DNA of 64,000 nucleotides from Aureococcus anophagefferens (lineage: Eukaryota > Sar > Pelagophyceae > Pelagomonadales > Pelagomonadaceae). The stretch spans positions 3,055,745-3,119,744 of the forward strand of contig NW_008705562.1 in the NCBI RefSeq assembly GCF_000186865.1, written 5' to 3'. Shown here piece by piece: positions 1-8,770 of this stretch. The notes beneath the pieces are model-generated. The model was not told where the DNA came from. It worked only from the letters and a program-made list of their open reading frames with translations, and searched no databases. The first letter of the stretch is position 1, and each line of letters begins with the position of its first letter. A program made the translations under genes and the position numbers.

Positions 1-3000
1 CGCCCGCCGTCGACCGTCGTGCGCGCGCCGCCGCCCGCGTCCGCCTCCGCCAGGCGACGGTGCGCCGCGCGTCGTCGACATCGACGCCGGCGCTCCGGCG
101 CGCCTCGCCGGCGCCGCGCCGCGGCGACTCGCCGCGGCCGGCCGCGCTGCCCGCCGAGGCCGCGCGGGCACCGACGACGCACGCCGCCGAGGTCGCCGCG
201 GGCGCGTCGCCGGCGGCGCGGCGCTGGCGCGAGATGCACGCCGCCCACGCGACGGACGCGCCGGCCGCCGCGCGGCGCCGGTCCCTGTCCGGCGGCGCGC
301 GCGCCGCGGCGCCGTCGCTCGCGATCCGATCGTTCCGGTCGCCGTCGCCGTCGTCGACGGGCCGCGGCTCGACGCCGCCGCCGTCGCCATCGCGCCGCAC
401 GCCGCCGCCGTCGCCGACGTCGTCGGTCTACAGCGGCAGCGGCAACGTGTCCCAGCTCGAGGACGTCCGCGCGGTCCGTGGCCGCCTCGCTCGGACGGCG
501 CGCGACCTCCGCGCGTCCGAGGCCGCCGCCGCGGACCTGCGGCGCCGCGTCGTCGACCTCGAGCGCCAGGCGAAGACGCTCGGCGACGAGAACCGCCACG
601 TCAAGGCGACCTTCGACCGCCGCGTCGACGCGTCCAAACGGCGCGCGACCGTCGCCGAGGCCCGGACCGTCGAGCTCGAGGCGAAGCTCGAGGCCGCGGC
701 GGCGGAGGCGAAGCGCACGCGCGCGGAGACGCGGAGCGCCATCCAGATCGAGGCGGCGTCCATGCGCGGCGGCGTCGCGGCCGCGCGCGAGGCGACGGCC
801 GCGGCCGTCGCCGAGGTCCGCGAGTTGAAGGACGACGCGCGGAGGAAGACGCTCGCGACGTGGCTCGAGAAGACCGTCAAGGCGCGGGGGGTGGCGCCGG
901 CCTGGCGGGCCTGGATCGCGCGGACGCGCGACGGCCGCTTCGTCGACCAGGCGCGGGCCCACGCGGAGGCGCTCGAAGCGGCCGCGCGGGAGCGGAGTTC
1001 GACGCTCGAGGACGCGGCGCGGTCGCACGCGCGGGACATCGAGGACGCCCGTGAGGGCCACCGGCTCGCCCTCGACGACCGGGAGCGCGCGGCCCGCGAG
1101 CGCCACGCGGACGCCGTCGCGAGCCACGGCGCGGAGCTGGCGCGCGCGCGCGACGCGCACGACGAGGCCCAGCGGCGCCACGCCGAGGACCTGGCGGCGA
1201 TGCGGGAGCGTCTGGGGCGGCGCGCGCTCAAGGTCTGGTTCCACGAGATCATCGCGCGCGACGGCGTCGCCGAGGCCTTCCGGGCCTGGCGCGCCGCGGC
1301 GGCCGCGGCCTCGCGCGACGACGCGCGCGAGGCCATCGCCGACCTCCGGAGCCGCCTGGGCCGGCGCATCGTCAAGACCTGGATCGACGAGACCATTTTG
1401 AGGGACGGCCTGGCGCCGGCCTGGCACAGCTGGCGGCGCCTCGTCGCGGCCGCGGAGCGCGACGAGCAGCGATCGTTGGTCGCGGGCCTCAAGGAGCGCC
1501 TGGGCCGGCGCATCGTCAAGACCTGGATCGACGAGACCGTGCTCAAGGACGGCCTGGCGCCGGCCTGGCACACCTGGAAGCTGCGCGTCCACGAGTCCCA
1601 CAAGGACGACCTGCGGGGCCAGATCTTCAAGCTCCGCGACGCGCTCGGGCGGAAAACCCTAAAAACGTGGATCGACGAGACCATCATCCGCGACGGCGTC
1701 GCCCCGGCCTGGCACGCGTGGAAGGCCGCCGTCCACGCCTCCCACAAGGACGCGCTCCGCGAGGAGATCGCCGCGCTCAAGGACCGCCTCGGCCGCCGCA
1801 TCGTGAAGACGTGGATCGACGAGACCGTCGTCCGGGACGGCGTCGCGCCGGCCTGGCACAGCTGGAAGGCCGCCGTCCACGAGGCCCACAAGGTTTCGCT
1901 GCGGTCGGAGAACGCGACGCTCCGGGAGCGCCTCGGGCGCAAGACGCTCAAAACCTGGATCGACGAGACGGTGCTCCGGGACGGAAAGGCCCTCGCGTGG
2001 CACGGCTGGCGCCACGCGGTCGCCTTCGAGCGCCGCCGCGACGCCGCCGAGGACGTGCGCGCCCTCGCCGACGAGGTCGCGACGCTCCGCAAGCAGCTCG
2101 CGGCCAAGGGCGGCGACGACGCCGCGGCGCGCGACGCCGCGAAGGCCGCCGCGGCCGTGCCGAGGCTCAAGCTCCGGCTCCTCGCCGCCGCCGTCCGCGC
2201 CGTCTTCGACCGCCGGACGCTCTTCGGCGCGGCGACGCGCGCCCTGCGGCTCTGGCGCTTCGCCGTCGCGCCGGCGGAGCCGAAAGGGGCCGTCGGGGGA
2301 TCGCGGAGCGGCGCGTCGACGTCTTCCGCGCCGCGGAGCAAGGAGGCCGCCGAGGACCTCTGCGACGGCCTGCCCGGCGACGGCCCGCCGCCGCCGTCGC
2401 CCGCCTTCGACGACGACACCGTGAGCAGCCGCGCCGACGACGACCTGCCGCCGCGGCCCGCGTCGACGCCGCGGCGCCCGGTCAAGACCGCGCGGAAGAA
2501 GGCGCCCGCGAGCGCGGTCCGCTCGTCCCCGCGCGCCGTCGGCAAGTACCGCGGCGACGCCGACGACGCGTCCGACGAGGCGTCGCCGGCGCCGGCGCTC
2601 CCCGCGCCGCCCCCGGCCGACGACGACGCCGCGGTCGCCCAACTCGTCCGCGACCAGCTCGCGGCGTTGGACCGGGACCTCGCGGCGCTCCCGCCGGGCG
2701 CGGCCAACGCGAAGGCCCTGCGCGCGCGCCGCGACCGCGTCGCGGCCCTCGTCGACGACGCGCCGCCGCCGCCGCCGGAGCCCGCCGCCGCCGCCGAGGA
2801 GGAGGAGGACGACGACGCGTCGCGGCTCGCGCGAGCCACGGAGGCCGTCGCGCAGCGCGCCGCGCTCGAGGCGCTGGCGGCCCAGAACGACGCGCTGGCC
2901 GTGGCGCTGCGCGCGACGCCGCGCGACGCGACCGTCGCCGCCGCGGAGCTCCGGGTCTTGGAGGCGCGGCTCGACGCGACGAAGCGCGACTACGACGACT

Positions 3001-3386
3001 GCCGCGCGAGCCACCGCGCGGACCTGGCGCGGTACCGCCTCGAGCTCCAGGGCGCGCGGGACCAGTTCGCCGCGGAGCGGTCCGCGCTCCTGTCGCGGCT
3101 CCGCGACGAGGGGCTCACCGTCCACGAGCTCACGAAGCGGTGCGACGCGCTCGAGGCCAAGCTCCGGGACCGCAGCATCGACGCGCCGGCGCTGCCGGGC
3201 GGCGCCGCGGGCGCCCTGCGGGCGTCGCGGTCCGCCGTGCGGGCGCTGGAGGACGCGCGCGACGCGCGCGTCGCCGCGGTGACGCCGCCCGACGGCGCGG
3301 GCGGCGTCCGCCGCGAGAAGCAGGCGTTCTCCGACCTCCTCGACTCCAACGCGCTCCTTCTGCGCGAGCTCGGCGTGCGGGACTGA
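1..3386 (+). CDS. Coiled-coil protein with Sfi1-like tryptophan repeats (5' partial)
   Basis: The frame is open through the left window edge, so the start lies outside or at the first in-frame ATG (234). A low-complexity Ser/Pro/Arg N-terminus is followed by an Ala/Glu/Arg-rich coiled coil (about 430-830). A tandem array follows at about 838-2030: one divergent copy, then six regular copies of a 48-residue unit with core LGRRIVKTWIDET...DG.APAWH.W. Each unit has paired Trp residues and a charged helix. After it come acidic and Pro-rich stretches and a second coiled coil to the stop at 3384-3386. Regularly spaced helical Trp repeats recall Sfi1-type centrin-binding repeats, but 48 residues is longer than the usual ~33, so the resemblance is inference. 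A basal-body or cytoskeletal scaffold role is plausible and unproven. The antisense open frames here are by-products of GC-rich codon use. Confidence 0.75.
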   Translation, partial: PAVDRRARAAARVRLRQATVRRASSTSTPALRRASPAPRRGDSPRPAALPAEAARAPTTHAAEVAAGASPAARRWREMHAAHATDAPAAARRRSLSGGARAAAPSLAIRSFRSPSPSSTGRGSTPPPSPSRRTPPPSPTSSVYSGSGNVSQLEDVRAVRGRLARTARDLRASEAAAADLRRRVVDLERQAKTLGDENRHVKATFDRRVDASKRRATVAEARTVELEAKLEAAAAEAKRTRAETRSAIQIEAASMRGGVAAAREATAAAVAEVRELKDDARRKTLATWLEKTVKARGVAPAWRAWIARTRDGRFVDQARAHAEALEAAARERSSTLEDAARSHARDIEDAREGHRLALDDRERAARERHADAVASHGAELARARDAHDEAQRRHAEDLAAMRERLGRRALKVWFHEIIARDGVAEAFRAWRAAAAAASRDDAREAIADLRSRLGRRIVKTWIDETILRDGLAPAWHSWRRLVAAAERDEQRSLVAGLKERLGRRIVKTWIDETVLKDGLAPAWHTWKLRVHESHKDDLRGQIFKLRDALGRKTLKTWIDETIIRDGVAPAWHAWKAAVHASHKDALREEIAALKDRLGRRIVKTWIDETVVRDGVAPAWHSWKAAVHEAHKVSLRSENATLRERLGRKTLKTWIDETVLRDGKALAWHGWRHAVAFERRRDAAEDVRALADEVATLRKQLAAKGGDDAAARDAAKAAAAVPRLKLRLLAAAVRAVFDRRTLFGAATRALRLWRFAVAPAEPKGAVGGSRSGASTSSAPRSKEAAEDLCDGLPGDGPPPPSPAFDDDTVSSRADDDLPPRPASTPRRPVKTARKKAPASAVRSSPRAVGKYRGDADDASDEASPAPALPAPPPADDDAAVAQLVRDQLAALDRDLAALPPGAANAKALRARRDRVAALVDDAPPPPPEPAAAAEEEEDDDASRLARATEAVAQRAALEALAAQNDALAVALRATPRDATVAAAELRVLEARLDATKRDYDDCRASHRADLARYRLELQGARDQFAAERSALLSRLRDEGLTVHELTKRCDALEAKLRDRSIDAPALPGGAAGALRASRSAVRALEDARDARVAAVTPPDGAGGVRREKQAFSDLLDSNALLLRELGVRD
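838..2030 (+). repeat. 144-bp coding tandem repeat, one divergent and six regular copies
   Basis: The 48-residue unit repeats in frame without indels from about 1207 on. Units from about 1350 to 2000 share the core KTWIDET and APAWH.W, with synonymous differences between units. Selection on the protein, not just recent DNA duplication, therefore seems to keep the register. Confidence 0.8.
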
Positions 3387-3538
3387 TGTTTGCTGATTTA
3401 GCCCGTAACAAGCTAGTTCCTACTCGGGGCGATCCGTCGCCGGCCCCTCCAGGCCCAGGGGCCGGGCTGATCTCGATCGCCGCCGTTTGAGGCAAAAATC
3501 GCGCGGCAAACAGTTCCGCCCTCGCCGAGACCGCCGCG

Positions 3539-4249
3539 ATGACGTTCTACGCGGGCCAGCGCCTAGAGGCCAAATGGGATAGTGACGAGTACTTCCCGGC
3601 GACGGTCAAGTCCGTGAATCCCTCGGGTTCGCTGAGCTTACTTTATGACGACGGCGGCTTCTGGGAGAACGCGCCGACGAAGGTCATCAAGCCGCGGAAG
3701 ACCGTCGCCGGCGCGAAGCGCAAGTCCGTGACCATCGCCGCGGACACGAAACCGAACGCGTCGGAGGAGGTGAAGCCGAAGAAGCCGCGCGGCCGGCCGC
3801 CGAAGGCCAAGGCCGAGCCGGCGCCCGCGCCCGCGGCGAAGCCGCGCGGCCGGCCGCCCAAGGCCAAGGTCGAGCCCAAGGCGGAGCCCAAGGAGGAGGG
3901 CGCGCCGAAGAAGCCGCGGGGCCGGCCGCCGAAGGTCCCCAAGAAGGAGTCCGAGAAGCCCAAGCCCGCGAAGAAGTCGGTGGACCCCAAGTACAAGACG
4001 CCGAAGGGCCAGGCGACGAAACCGTCGACGGCGGGCTCCGAGAATTCGCCCCCCAAGTCCAAGCCCACGGGCGGCATGCTCAACAAGAAGGTCATGGCGA
4101 CGTGGGACAGCGACATCGCGTACCCGGCGCGCGTCGTCGGCGTCACGTGGAGCGACTCGCTCAACCTCCTCACGCACGTCAACCTCAAGTTCGACGACGG
4201 CGCCTTCTGGAACAACGCGCCCGTGACGACCATCAAGGGCCTCGCCTGA
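3539..4249 (+). CDS. Tudor-like / AT-hook / Tudor-like chromatin protein
   Basis: A 236-residue protein. Residues 4-52 and 182-234 are two related Tudor/agenet-like modules sharing the pattern A.WDSD..YPA..V........L.FDDG.FW.NAP...IK. Between them lie three textbook AT-hooks (core PRGRPPK, about residues 83-89, 102-108 and 126-132) in a Lys/Pro/Ala linker. AT-hooks bind the minor groove of AT-rich DNA; Tudor folds read methylated Lys or Arg or act as DNA/peptide binders. A nuclear chromatin-reader or architectural role is inferred. The ATG at 3539 is chosen because the first Tudor module begins almost at once. The partner ligand cannot be told from sequence. Confidence 0.8.
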   Translation: MTFYAGQRLEAKWDSDEYFPATVKSVNPSGSLSLLYDDGGFWENAPTKVIKPRKTVAGAKRKSVTIAADTKPNASEEVKPKKPRGRPPKAKAEPAPAPAAKPRGRPPKAKVEPKAEPKEEGAPKKPRGRPPKVPKKESEKPKPAKKSVDPKYKTPKGQATKPSTAGSENSPPKSKPTGGMLNKKVMATWDSDIAYPARVVGVTWSDSLNLLTHVNLKFDDGAFWNNAPVTTIKGLA

Positions 4250-4395
4250 GCGTCGGACGCGACGCGATCCCGCGATTCCGCCCGGCCGCGCGTTCGAACC
4301 GCGCGCGGCCTCGACGACCCTCGACGACTCCCCCCTCGATCACCCGTGCGTCCGCGCGAAGAAGTCGCGCGCACGACGCCGCGTAAGCGATAGAA
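4250..4395. other. Intergenic, no gene seen
   Basis: Short spacer after the Tudor/AT-hook gene. I see no RNA gene, no tRNA-like cloverleaf and no convincing promoter element. Confidence 0.5.
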
Positions 4396-4545
4396 TCATC
4401 GAAGACGCGCCATGTTGAAGTTAATGTTGCCGTCCAACGCTTTAGGAGGAGCCCGCACAACGATGGTCCGGCGGTGCTCGGTGAAGGACTCAGACCCGTC
4501 GTTCTCGTGCCACGCGACCGTGTCGTCGTTGTAGGACGGTGACAT
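4396..4545 (-). pseudogene. Relic of an FG-GAP/VCBS-repeat gene, possibly with an introner remnant
   Basis: On the minus strand the stretch reads DDTVAWHENDGSESFTEH and then a DGNI-like segment. The motif W.ENDGS..FTEH is characteristic of VCBS/FG-GAP blades and matches the style of the blades in the surface protein at 25013-26150 (for example AWYENDGAEGF). No neighbouring frame supplies the rest of a gene, so this is a fragment. Its distal part (about 4396-4430 read in minus) resembles the end of the introner at 24810-25012 (both contain an ACTTCAA.(a)TG.CGCGT core). It overlaps the start codon of the next gene by two bases. The VCBS match is seen in the sequence; the introner remnant is tentative. 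Confidence 0.45.
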
Positions 4546-6997
4546 GGTCGAGGCCTCGTTCGCCGAGAAGCTGCGGCGGCGCCAGGCGTCCCTGCGCCAG
4601 AGCAACGCGCGGCCCCGGGGCTCCGAGGAGGCGCTCGCGGCGCAGCAGCTCGCGCGGCGCCAGGCGTCGGAGTACGCCTTCCAGCAGCGCATGCTCGAGC
4701 AGGGCCTCGGCGTCCAGCGGGACCTGCCGCCGGCGTCGGGCCTCGCGCGGGACGACCGGCGCCAGTTCGTGTCGCCGGTCATCGCGTCCGTGCCCGAGAT
4801 CCCCGCGCACCGCGTCGCCGGGTCGCGCGCGCGCGGCGCGTCGATGCTCGAGGCCGCGTCCGTCGGCGCGGCGGCGGCCGCGCGCGAGCGCGAGCTCGAC
4901 CGCCAGCGGGGCGTCGCCGAGCTCGTGCGCGCGAGCCGCACGAGCCAGCTGCGCGCGGCGACGCCGCCGCGGCCGTCCGCGCTGCCGTCGCTCGCGGCGC
5001 TGCGCGACGCGCGCGGCGAGGCCGCGGCCGCGCTGCGCGCGGAGGACCCCGCGCCGGGCGCGGGGGACCCGCGGGGCCCGCCGCCGCGCGGGCCCGACGC
5101 GCTGCCGGAGGTCGGCGACGCGAGCGGTTTTACGCGGCGCGTGCGCATCAGCGACGAGACGCGGGGCCGGCGGCCCTTCGGGGGAAGCGGCTTCGACGCC
5201 GAGAACGACGACTGGCACGCGCGCCAGGCGTCGCCGCAGATGCCCTGGGGCCGCCTGGGCACGCGGGGCGAGACGCCGTTCCTCGACGAGGCCGAACGCC
5301 AGGACCGCGAGGTCAAGGGCGTGTCCGCGTCGCCCGTCGCGCTTCCGGGCGTCTTCGCCGCGGGCGCGGGCCCGACGGACTTCGCCGTGCGCTTTCTGGG
5401 CTGCGGGAAGCTGCGGGACGACGATTTGCAGCGCCTCGGCGCGGAGCTCGCCCTGGGGATTTATGCGTATGGCGCCGTGCCCTGGCTGTCGCTGGAGAGC
5501 GTCTGCGACCGGCACGCGTCGCGCCTGTCGACGCTCCACCCGTGCTACCGGGGCACGCTCGTCGGCCGCGCGTGCCTGGAACTCGATGTCGCTTTAAAAG
5601 CCGTCGGCGGCACGGCCCACGGCGGGCTGTTCCTGGACACGGCGGAGCGCGACGCGTTCCTAGAGAAGGAGTGCCGCGGCCGCGACTGGGGGCCGAACGG
5701 GCAGCGCGAACTGCCGGAGGCGCTCCGCGGCACGGACGCGAACCGCCTCGCCGGCGTCGAGGCCGCGTACCCGTCTTTCACGACGTCGGAAAAGATCTTC
5801 GGGGGCCACGAGGTGCGCGACTGGAAGCGCGAGTGGGAGGCCGCGTGGGATGGGGACGCTACCGGCGCGGACATCAAGGCGTCCCTCGAGACGCTGGACG
5901 TCCACGAGGCCTACGACGAGACGGGGCGGCGGCTCCTCTTCGCCGACGCGCACACGTCCTGGGGCGTCGACATCCACGCGTCCGCGGGGAGCGCGCGGGC
6001 CCAGGACGTCGCGCGGCGGGGCGAGGACATGTGCGCGCGGCTCCTCCCGCGCGTGCCCTGCCCCAAGGCGCCGCCGGGCGAGTGGGCGCCGCCGGGCTTC
6101 GGCGCCGACTACCTCGCCTACCTCGTGGCGCTCCTCCGGTGCGCCGCCGTGCTGAGCAGCGCGCTCCTGGCCGCGAAGCACGACGCGCCGGACGTTTTAC
6201 CGCTCGACGCGATCCGCCTCGCGCTGCGGCGGCCCTGGCCCGACGCGGCCACGCCGCGCTGGCTGCCCTTCGAGCCGGCGCTGGACAACGAGTCCGGCGC
6301 GCCGTTCCTGGGGGGCGGCGTGTCCGTGGGCGTCGTCAAGCCCGGCGCGGTGTCGTGGGCGCCGCGGAAGCCGGCGGCGGACGACGCGCTCGCGAGGACC
6401 TACGTGCTCAAGCTCGACGAGCTCGTCGAAGAAAACGCGCTGACCGTCCTCGACGCGCTGCTCGCCGTGCGCGACTCCTGCGCGGCGCCGGAGGCCTGCT
6501 TCCTCTACGAGGTGTCCGCGCTCGGGCTCCGGGACAACTACGCGACCGCGCACCCTTCGGCCCACCTCCCGCGGCCCCGGGGCGGGCCGCCGCCGCCCCT
6601 CGACGCCGGCGTCCTCGCCGCCCACCTCGCGGAGCTGCTGCCCCTGGGCTACTGCCGCCGCGTGGGCAGGGGCCGCGTCGAGATCGCGCGCGCGCAGCTG
6701 TGTCGCTTGGACGCCGCGGAGCTCCTCGCGGCCGCGACGGGCGACACGGTCCAGGCCGCGGAGACGAAGGAGCTCAAGCCCGTCCACGAGAAGGTCACGC
6801 TGCTGAACGGCGACGTCCACGACGGCAAGTGGCTCTTCGGGCGGAAGCACGGCTCGGGCGTCTACGCGTTCGCGTCGGGCGCCAAGTTCGAGGGCAAGTG
6901 GGACATGGGCAAGATGGTCGGCATCGGCTGGTTCACGGCCGCCGACGGGACGCGGAACATCGTCGACCTGCGGAAGAAGAAGGACGGGGGGGCGTAA
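4544..6997 (+). CDS. Large protein with C-terminal MORN repeats, otherwise unrecognised
   Basis: 817 residues. The N-terminal ~110 residues are charged and helical (FAEKLRRRQASLRQS...). A Gly/Pro/Arg linker follows to about residue 270. The 270-700 part is folded-looking but matches no family I recognise. Residues ~745-800 carry two MORN motifs (GDVHDGKWLFGRKHGSGVY and AKFEGKWDMGKMVGIG), which usually bind phospholipids or serve as scaffolds at membranes and axonemes. The ATG at 4544 is the first in-frame start and sits just after the VCBS relic. The next gene on the same strand starts 74 bp downstream. Confidence 0.7.
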   Translation: MVEASFAEKLRRRQASLRQSNARPRGSEEALAAQQLARRQASEYAFQQRMLEQGLGVQRDLPPASGLARDDRRQFVSPVIASVPEIPAHRVAGSRARGASMLEAASVGAAAAARERELDRQRGVAELVRASRTSQLRAATPPRPSALPSLAALRDARGEAAAALRAEDPAPGAGDPRGPPPRGPDALPEVGDASGFTRRVRISDETRGRRPFGGSGFDAENDDWHARQASPQMPWGRLGTRGETPFLDEAERQDREVKGVSASPVALPGVFAAGAGPTDFAVRFLGCGKLRDDDLQRLGAELALGIYAYGAVPWLSLESVCDRHASRLSTLHPCYRGTLVGRACLELDVALKAVGGTAHGGLFLDTAERDAFLEKECRGRDWGPNGQRELPEALRGTDANRLAGVEAAYPSFTTSEKIFGGHEVRDWKREWEAAWDGDATGADIKASLETLDVHEAYDETGRRLLFADAHTSWGVDIHASAGSARAQDVARRGEDMCARLLPRVPCPKAPPGEWAPPGFGADYLAYLVALLRCAAVLSSALLAAKHDAPDVLPLDAIRLALRRPWPDAATPRWLPFEPALDNESGAPFLGGGVSVGVVKPGAVSWAPRKPAADDALARTYVLKLDELVEENALTVLDALLAVRDSCAAPEACFLYEVSALGLRDNYATAHPSAHLPRPRGGPPPPLDAGVLAAHLAELLPLGYCRRVGRGRVEIARAQLCRLDAAELLAAATGDTVQAAETKELKPVHEKVTLLNGDVHDGKWLFGRKHGSGVYAFASGAKFEGKWDMGKMVGIGWFTAADGTRNIVDLRKKKDGGA

Positions 6998-7047
6998 GGT
7001 TTTCGAGCGCCGACGACTTCAAGAACGAGTGCAAGATACACGGTCTT

Positions 7048-7063
7048 CAAAAGCGCGCTTTTG
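7048..7063. repeat. 16-bp perfect palindrome upstream of the esterase gene
   Basis: CAAAAGCGCGCTTTTG is self-complementary and lies 8 bp before the ATG at 7072. It may be a dimeric factor site or an mRNA hairpin in the leader. No function is shown. Confidence 0.4.
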
Positions 7064-7071
7064 GAAGAACG

Positions 7072-8169
7072 ATGAAGACCACAGCGCTGCTCCTCCTCGC
7101 GCCCCTCGGGGCGGCGATGAAGGTCAAGGTCTTCATCCTCGCGGGCCAGTCGAACATGGAGGGCCACGGCGTCGCGACGAAGTCCCGGGGCGCCAACGAC
7201 GGCAACGGCACGGTCCAATGGGAGGTGGAGCACGGCGACTGGAAGAAGCTGCCCGTGTGCCCGACGATGGCCGAGCAGACCGACGAGGTGGGCTGCCGCG
7301 CGGAGCACGCCGACTTCGACGGCCTCATGACGGACGGCAACTGGACGGTCTTCGACGACGCCTTCGTCCATTTCGAGGGTTCGCGGAACAAGACCGGCCC
7401 GCTGTCCGTGGGCTTCGGCATCAGCGACGACTTCGTCGGGCCCGAGTACGGCTTTGGGGTGTCCCTGCAGGGCGCCTTCGACGACCAGACGAAGGTCCTG
7501 CTCCTCAAGTGGGCCTGGGGCGGCACGGCGCTCCAGACCGACTGGCGGCCGCCGTCGTCCGGCGGCGTCCTCGGCTGGTGCTACGGCAACATGACCGAGG
7601 TCGTCCACCGCGTCCTCGACACCGGCCTGTCATCGGTCGTGCCGGGCTACGACTACGGCGCCGACTCCTACGACATCGCCGGGTTCGCGTGGCACCAGGG
7701 GTGGAACGACGGCTGCGGCGACGAGGGCACGAAGGAGTACGAGGTCAACCTCGTTAACCTGATCCACGACGTGCGCGCCGAGTTCGGCGTCGAAAACCTG
7801 CCCGTGTCCATCGGCCTGAGCGGCTTCGGCGGCTGGGGCCAGGGCGTCGACCGCCGCCTCGAGATCATGCGCGCGCAGTACAACGTCTCGACCTACGTCG
7901 CCAACGTCGCGACCGTCGAGACGCGCGGCTTCTTCCGCGACTTCACGGAGACGGGCGGCTGCATCAACCAGGGCTACCACTGGTTCGGCAACGGCGAGAC
8001 CTACGTCTACGTGGGCACCGCCATGGGCGCCGCCATGAAGGCGCTCCTCGCGGGCACCTGGGTCCAGCCCAAGATCGACTACCTCCCGCCCGCCGGCGGC
8101 GCCGTCTCCTGCGCCTCGGCCTTCGCCTGCGGGCCCTACGCCGACGGCGAGCCGCTCTGCTACTGGTAG
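7072..8169 (+). CDS. Secreted SASA/SGNH-type carbohydrate esterase
   Basis: 365 residues. The N-terminus MKTTALLLLAPLGAA is a likely signal peptide. The mature start FILAGQSNMEGHG is the block-I signature of the sialate O-acetylesterase-like SGNH family, with nucleophile Ser27 in GQSN. A GIS..FVGPEYGFG segment and FAWHQGWND (the block III/oxyanion region of the SASA family) follow. A late GYHWFGNGETY supplies a candidate catalytic His. The family removes acetyl groups from sugars or xylan. Secretion and sugar de-acetylation at the cell surface are inferred. The ATG at 7072 is chosen over longer upstream reading because it starts the signal peptide. Length fits a single SASA domain. Confidence 0.8.
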   Translation: MKTTALLLLAPLGAAMKVKVFILAGQSNMEGHGVATKSRGANDGNGTVQWEVEHGDWKKLPVCPTMAEQTDEVGCRAEHADFDGLMTDGNWTVFDDAFVHFEGSRNKTGPLSVGFGISDDFVGPEYGFGVSLQGAFDDQTKVLLLKWAWGGTALQTDWRPPSSGGVLGWCYGNMTEVVHRVLDTGLSSVVPGYDYGADSYDIAGFAWHQGWNDGCGDEGTKEYEVNLVNLIHDVRAEFGVENLPVSIGLSGFGGWGQGVDRRLEIMRAQYNVSTYVANVATVETRGFFRDFTETGGCINQGYHWFGNGETYVYVGTAMGAAMKALLAGTWVQPKIDYLPPAGGAVSCASAFACGPYADGEPLCYW

Positions 8170-8399
8170 CCACGACGGCGCGGCGTAAGGCGGTCTCAGT
8201 GACCCCCGGCGGCGGCGGCCGCGGCTGAGGCGAGGACATCGGGCCGAGCTGCTCGCCGCGAGAGTCGTCCGCCGCGCCGCGCCGCGCCGACCGTCCGACC
8301 GCCCGCGCCGCCTTCGTCTGCCGGTGCCCGCGCCGCCGCGACACAGTTCGTCCGCCGCGCCGCCGGTCCGCGCCGCGCCGCCGCCGCCGGTCCGCGCCC
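8170..8399. other. Intergenic, pyrimidine/CG-rich leader of the Sm D2 gene
   Basis: This 230-bp spacer holds CG-rich simple sequence (repeats of CGCCG). No gene or RNA is recognisable. It must contain the 3' end of the esterase gene and the promoter of the Sm D2 gene. Confidence 0.5.
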
Positions 8400-8735
8400 A
8401 TGGCGTCCATCACCGACAAGATGGAGAGCGGCGAGCCGAGCGTCGAGAACGAGTTCGCGACGGGCCCGCTGTCGCTGCTGCTCCACTCCATGAAGAGCAA
8501 CAGCCAGGTGCTCATCAACGTGCGCAACAACCACAAGCTGCTCGCGCGCGTCAAGGCCTTCGACCGCCATTGCAACATGGTCCTCGAGAACGTCAAGGAG
8601 GTCTGGACCGAGATCCCCAAGACGGGCAAGGGCAAGAAAAAGTCCAAGCCCGTCAACAAGGAGCGCTACATCTCCAAGATGTTCCTCCGCGGCGACTCCG
8701 TCATCCTCGTCCTCCGAAACCCGAACATCAGCTAG
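8400..8735 (+). CDS. SNRPD2: Small nuclear ribonucleoprotein Sm D2
   Basis: 111 residues with the full D2 pattern. A short N-terminal helix region (FATGPLSLL) is followed by Sm1 ([21 protein letters not shown] then [10 protein letters not shown]). A Lys-rich loop ([14 protein letters not shown]) leads into Sm2 ([15 protein letters not shown]). Sm D2 is a core ring subunit of the spliceosomal U1, U2, U4 and U5 snRNPs in the nucleus. The length is that of the family. The ATG at 8400 gives the canonical start. It converges with the sulfotransferase gene, with 35 bp between the stops. Confidence 0.97.
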   Translation: MASITDKMESGEPSVENEFATGPLSLLLHSMKSNSQVLINVRNNHKLLARVKAFDRHCNMVLENVKEVWTEIPKTGKGKKKSKPVNKERYISKMFLRGDSVILVLRNPNIS

Positions 8736-8770
8736 ACCTCCTGTGTAAGCGCGGCGTCATCGCACTCTGA

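Noticed and set aside
428..2839. Long antisense open frame (803 codons) over the repeat protein
   Set aside because: Arg/Ser/Ala-rich and repetitive, as expected from the reverse frame of a GC-rich gene; no domain or signal.
4281..4330. tRNA-like GTTCGAAC box near 4291
   Set aside because: No acceptor stem or anticodon arm can be drawn around it.
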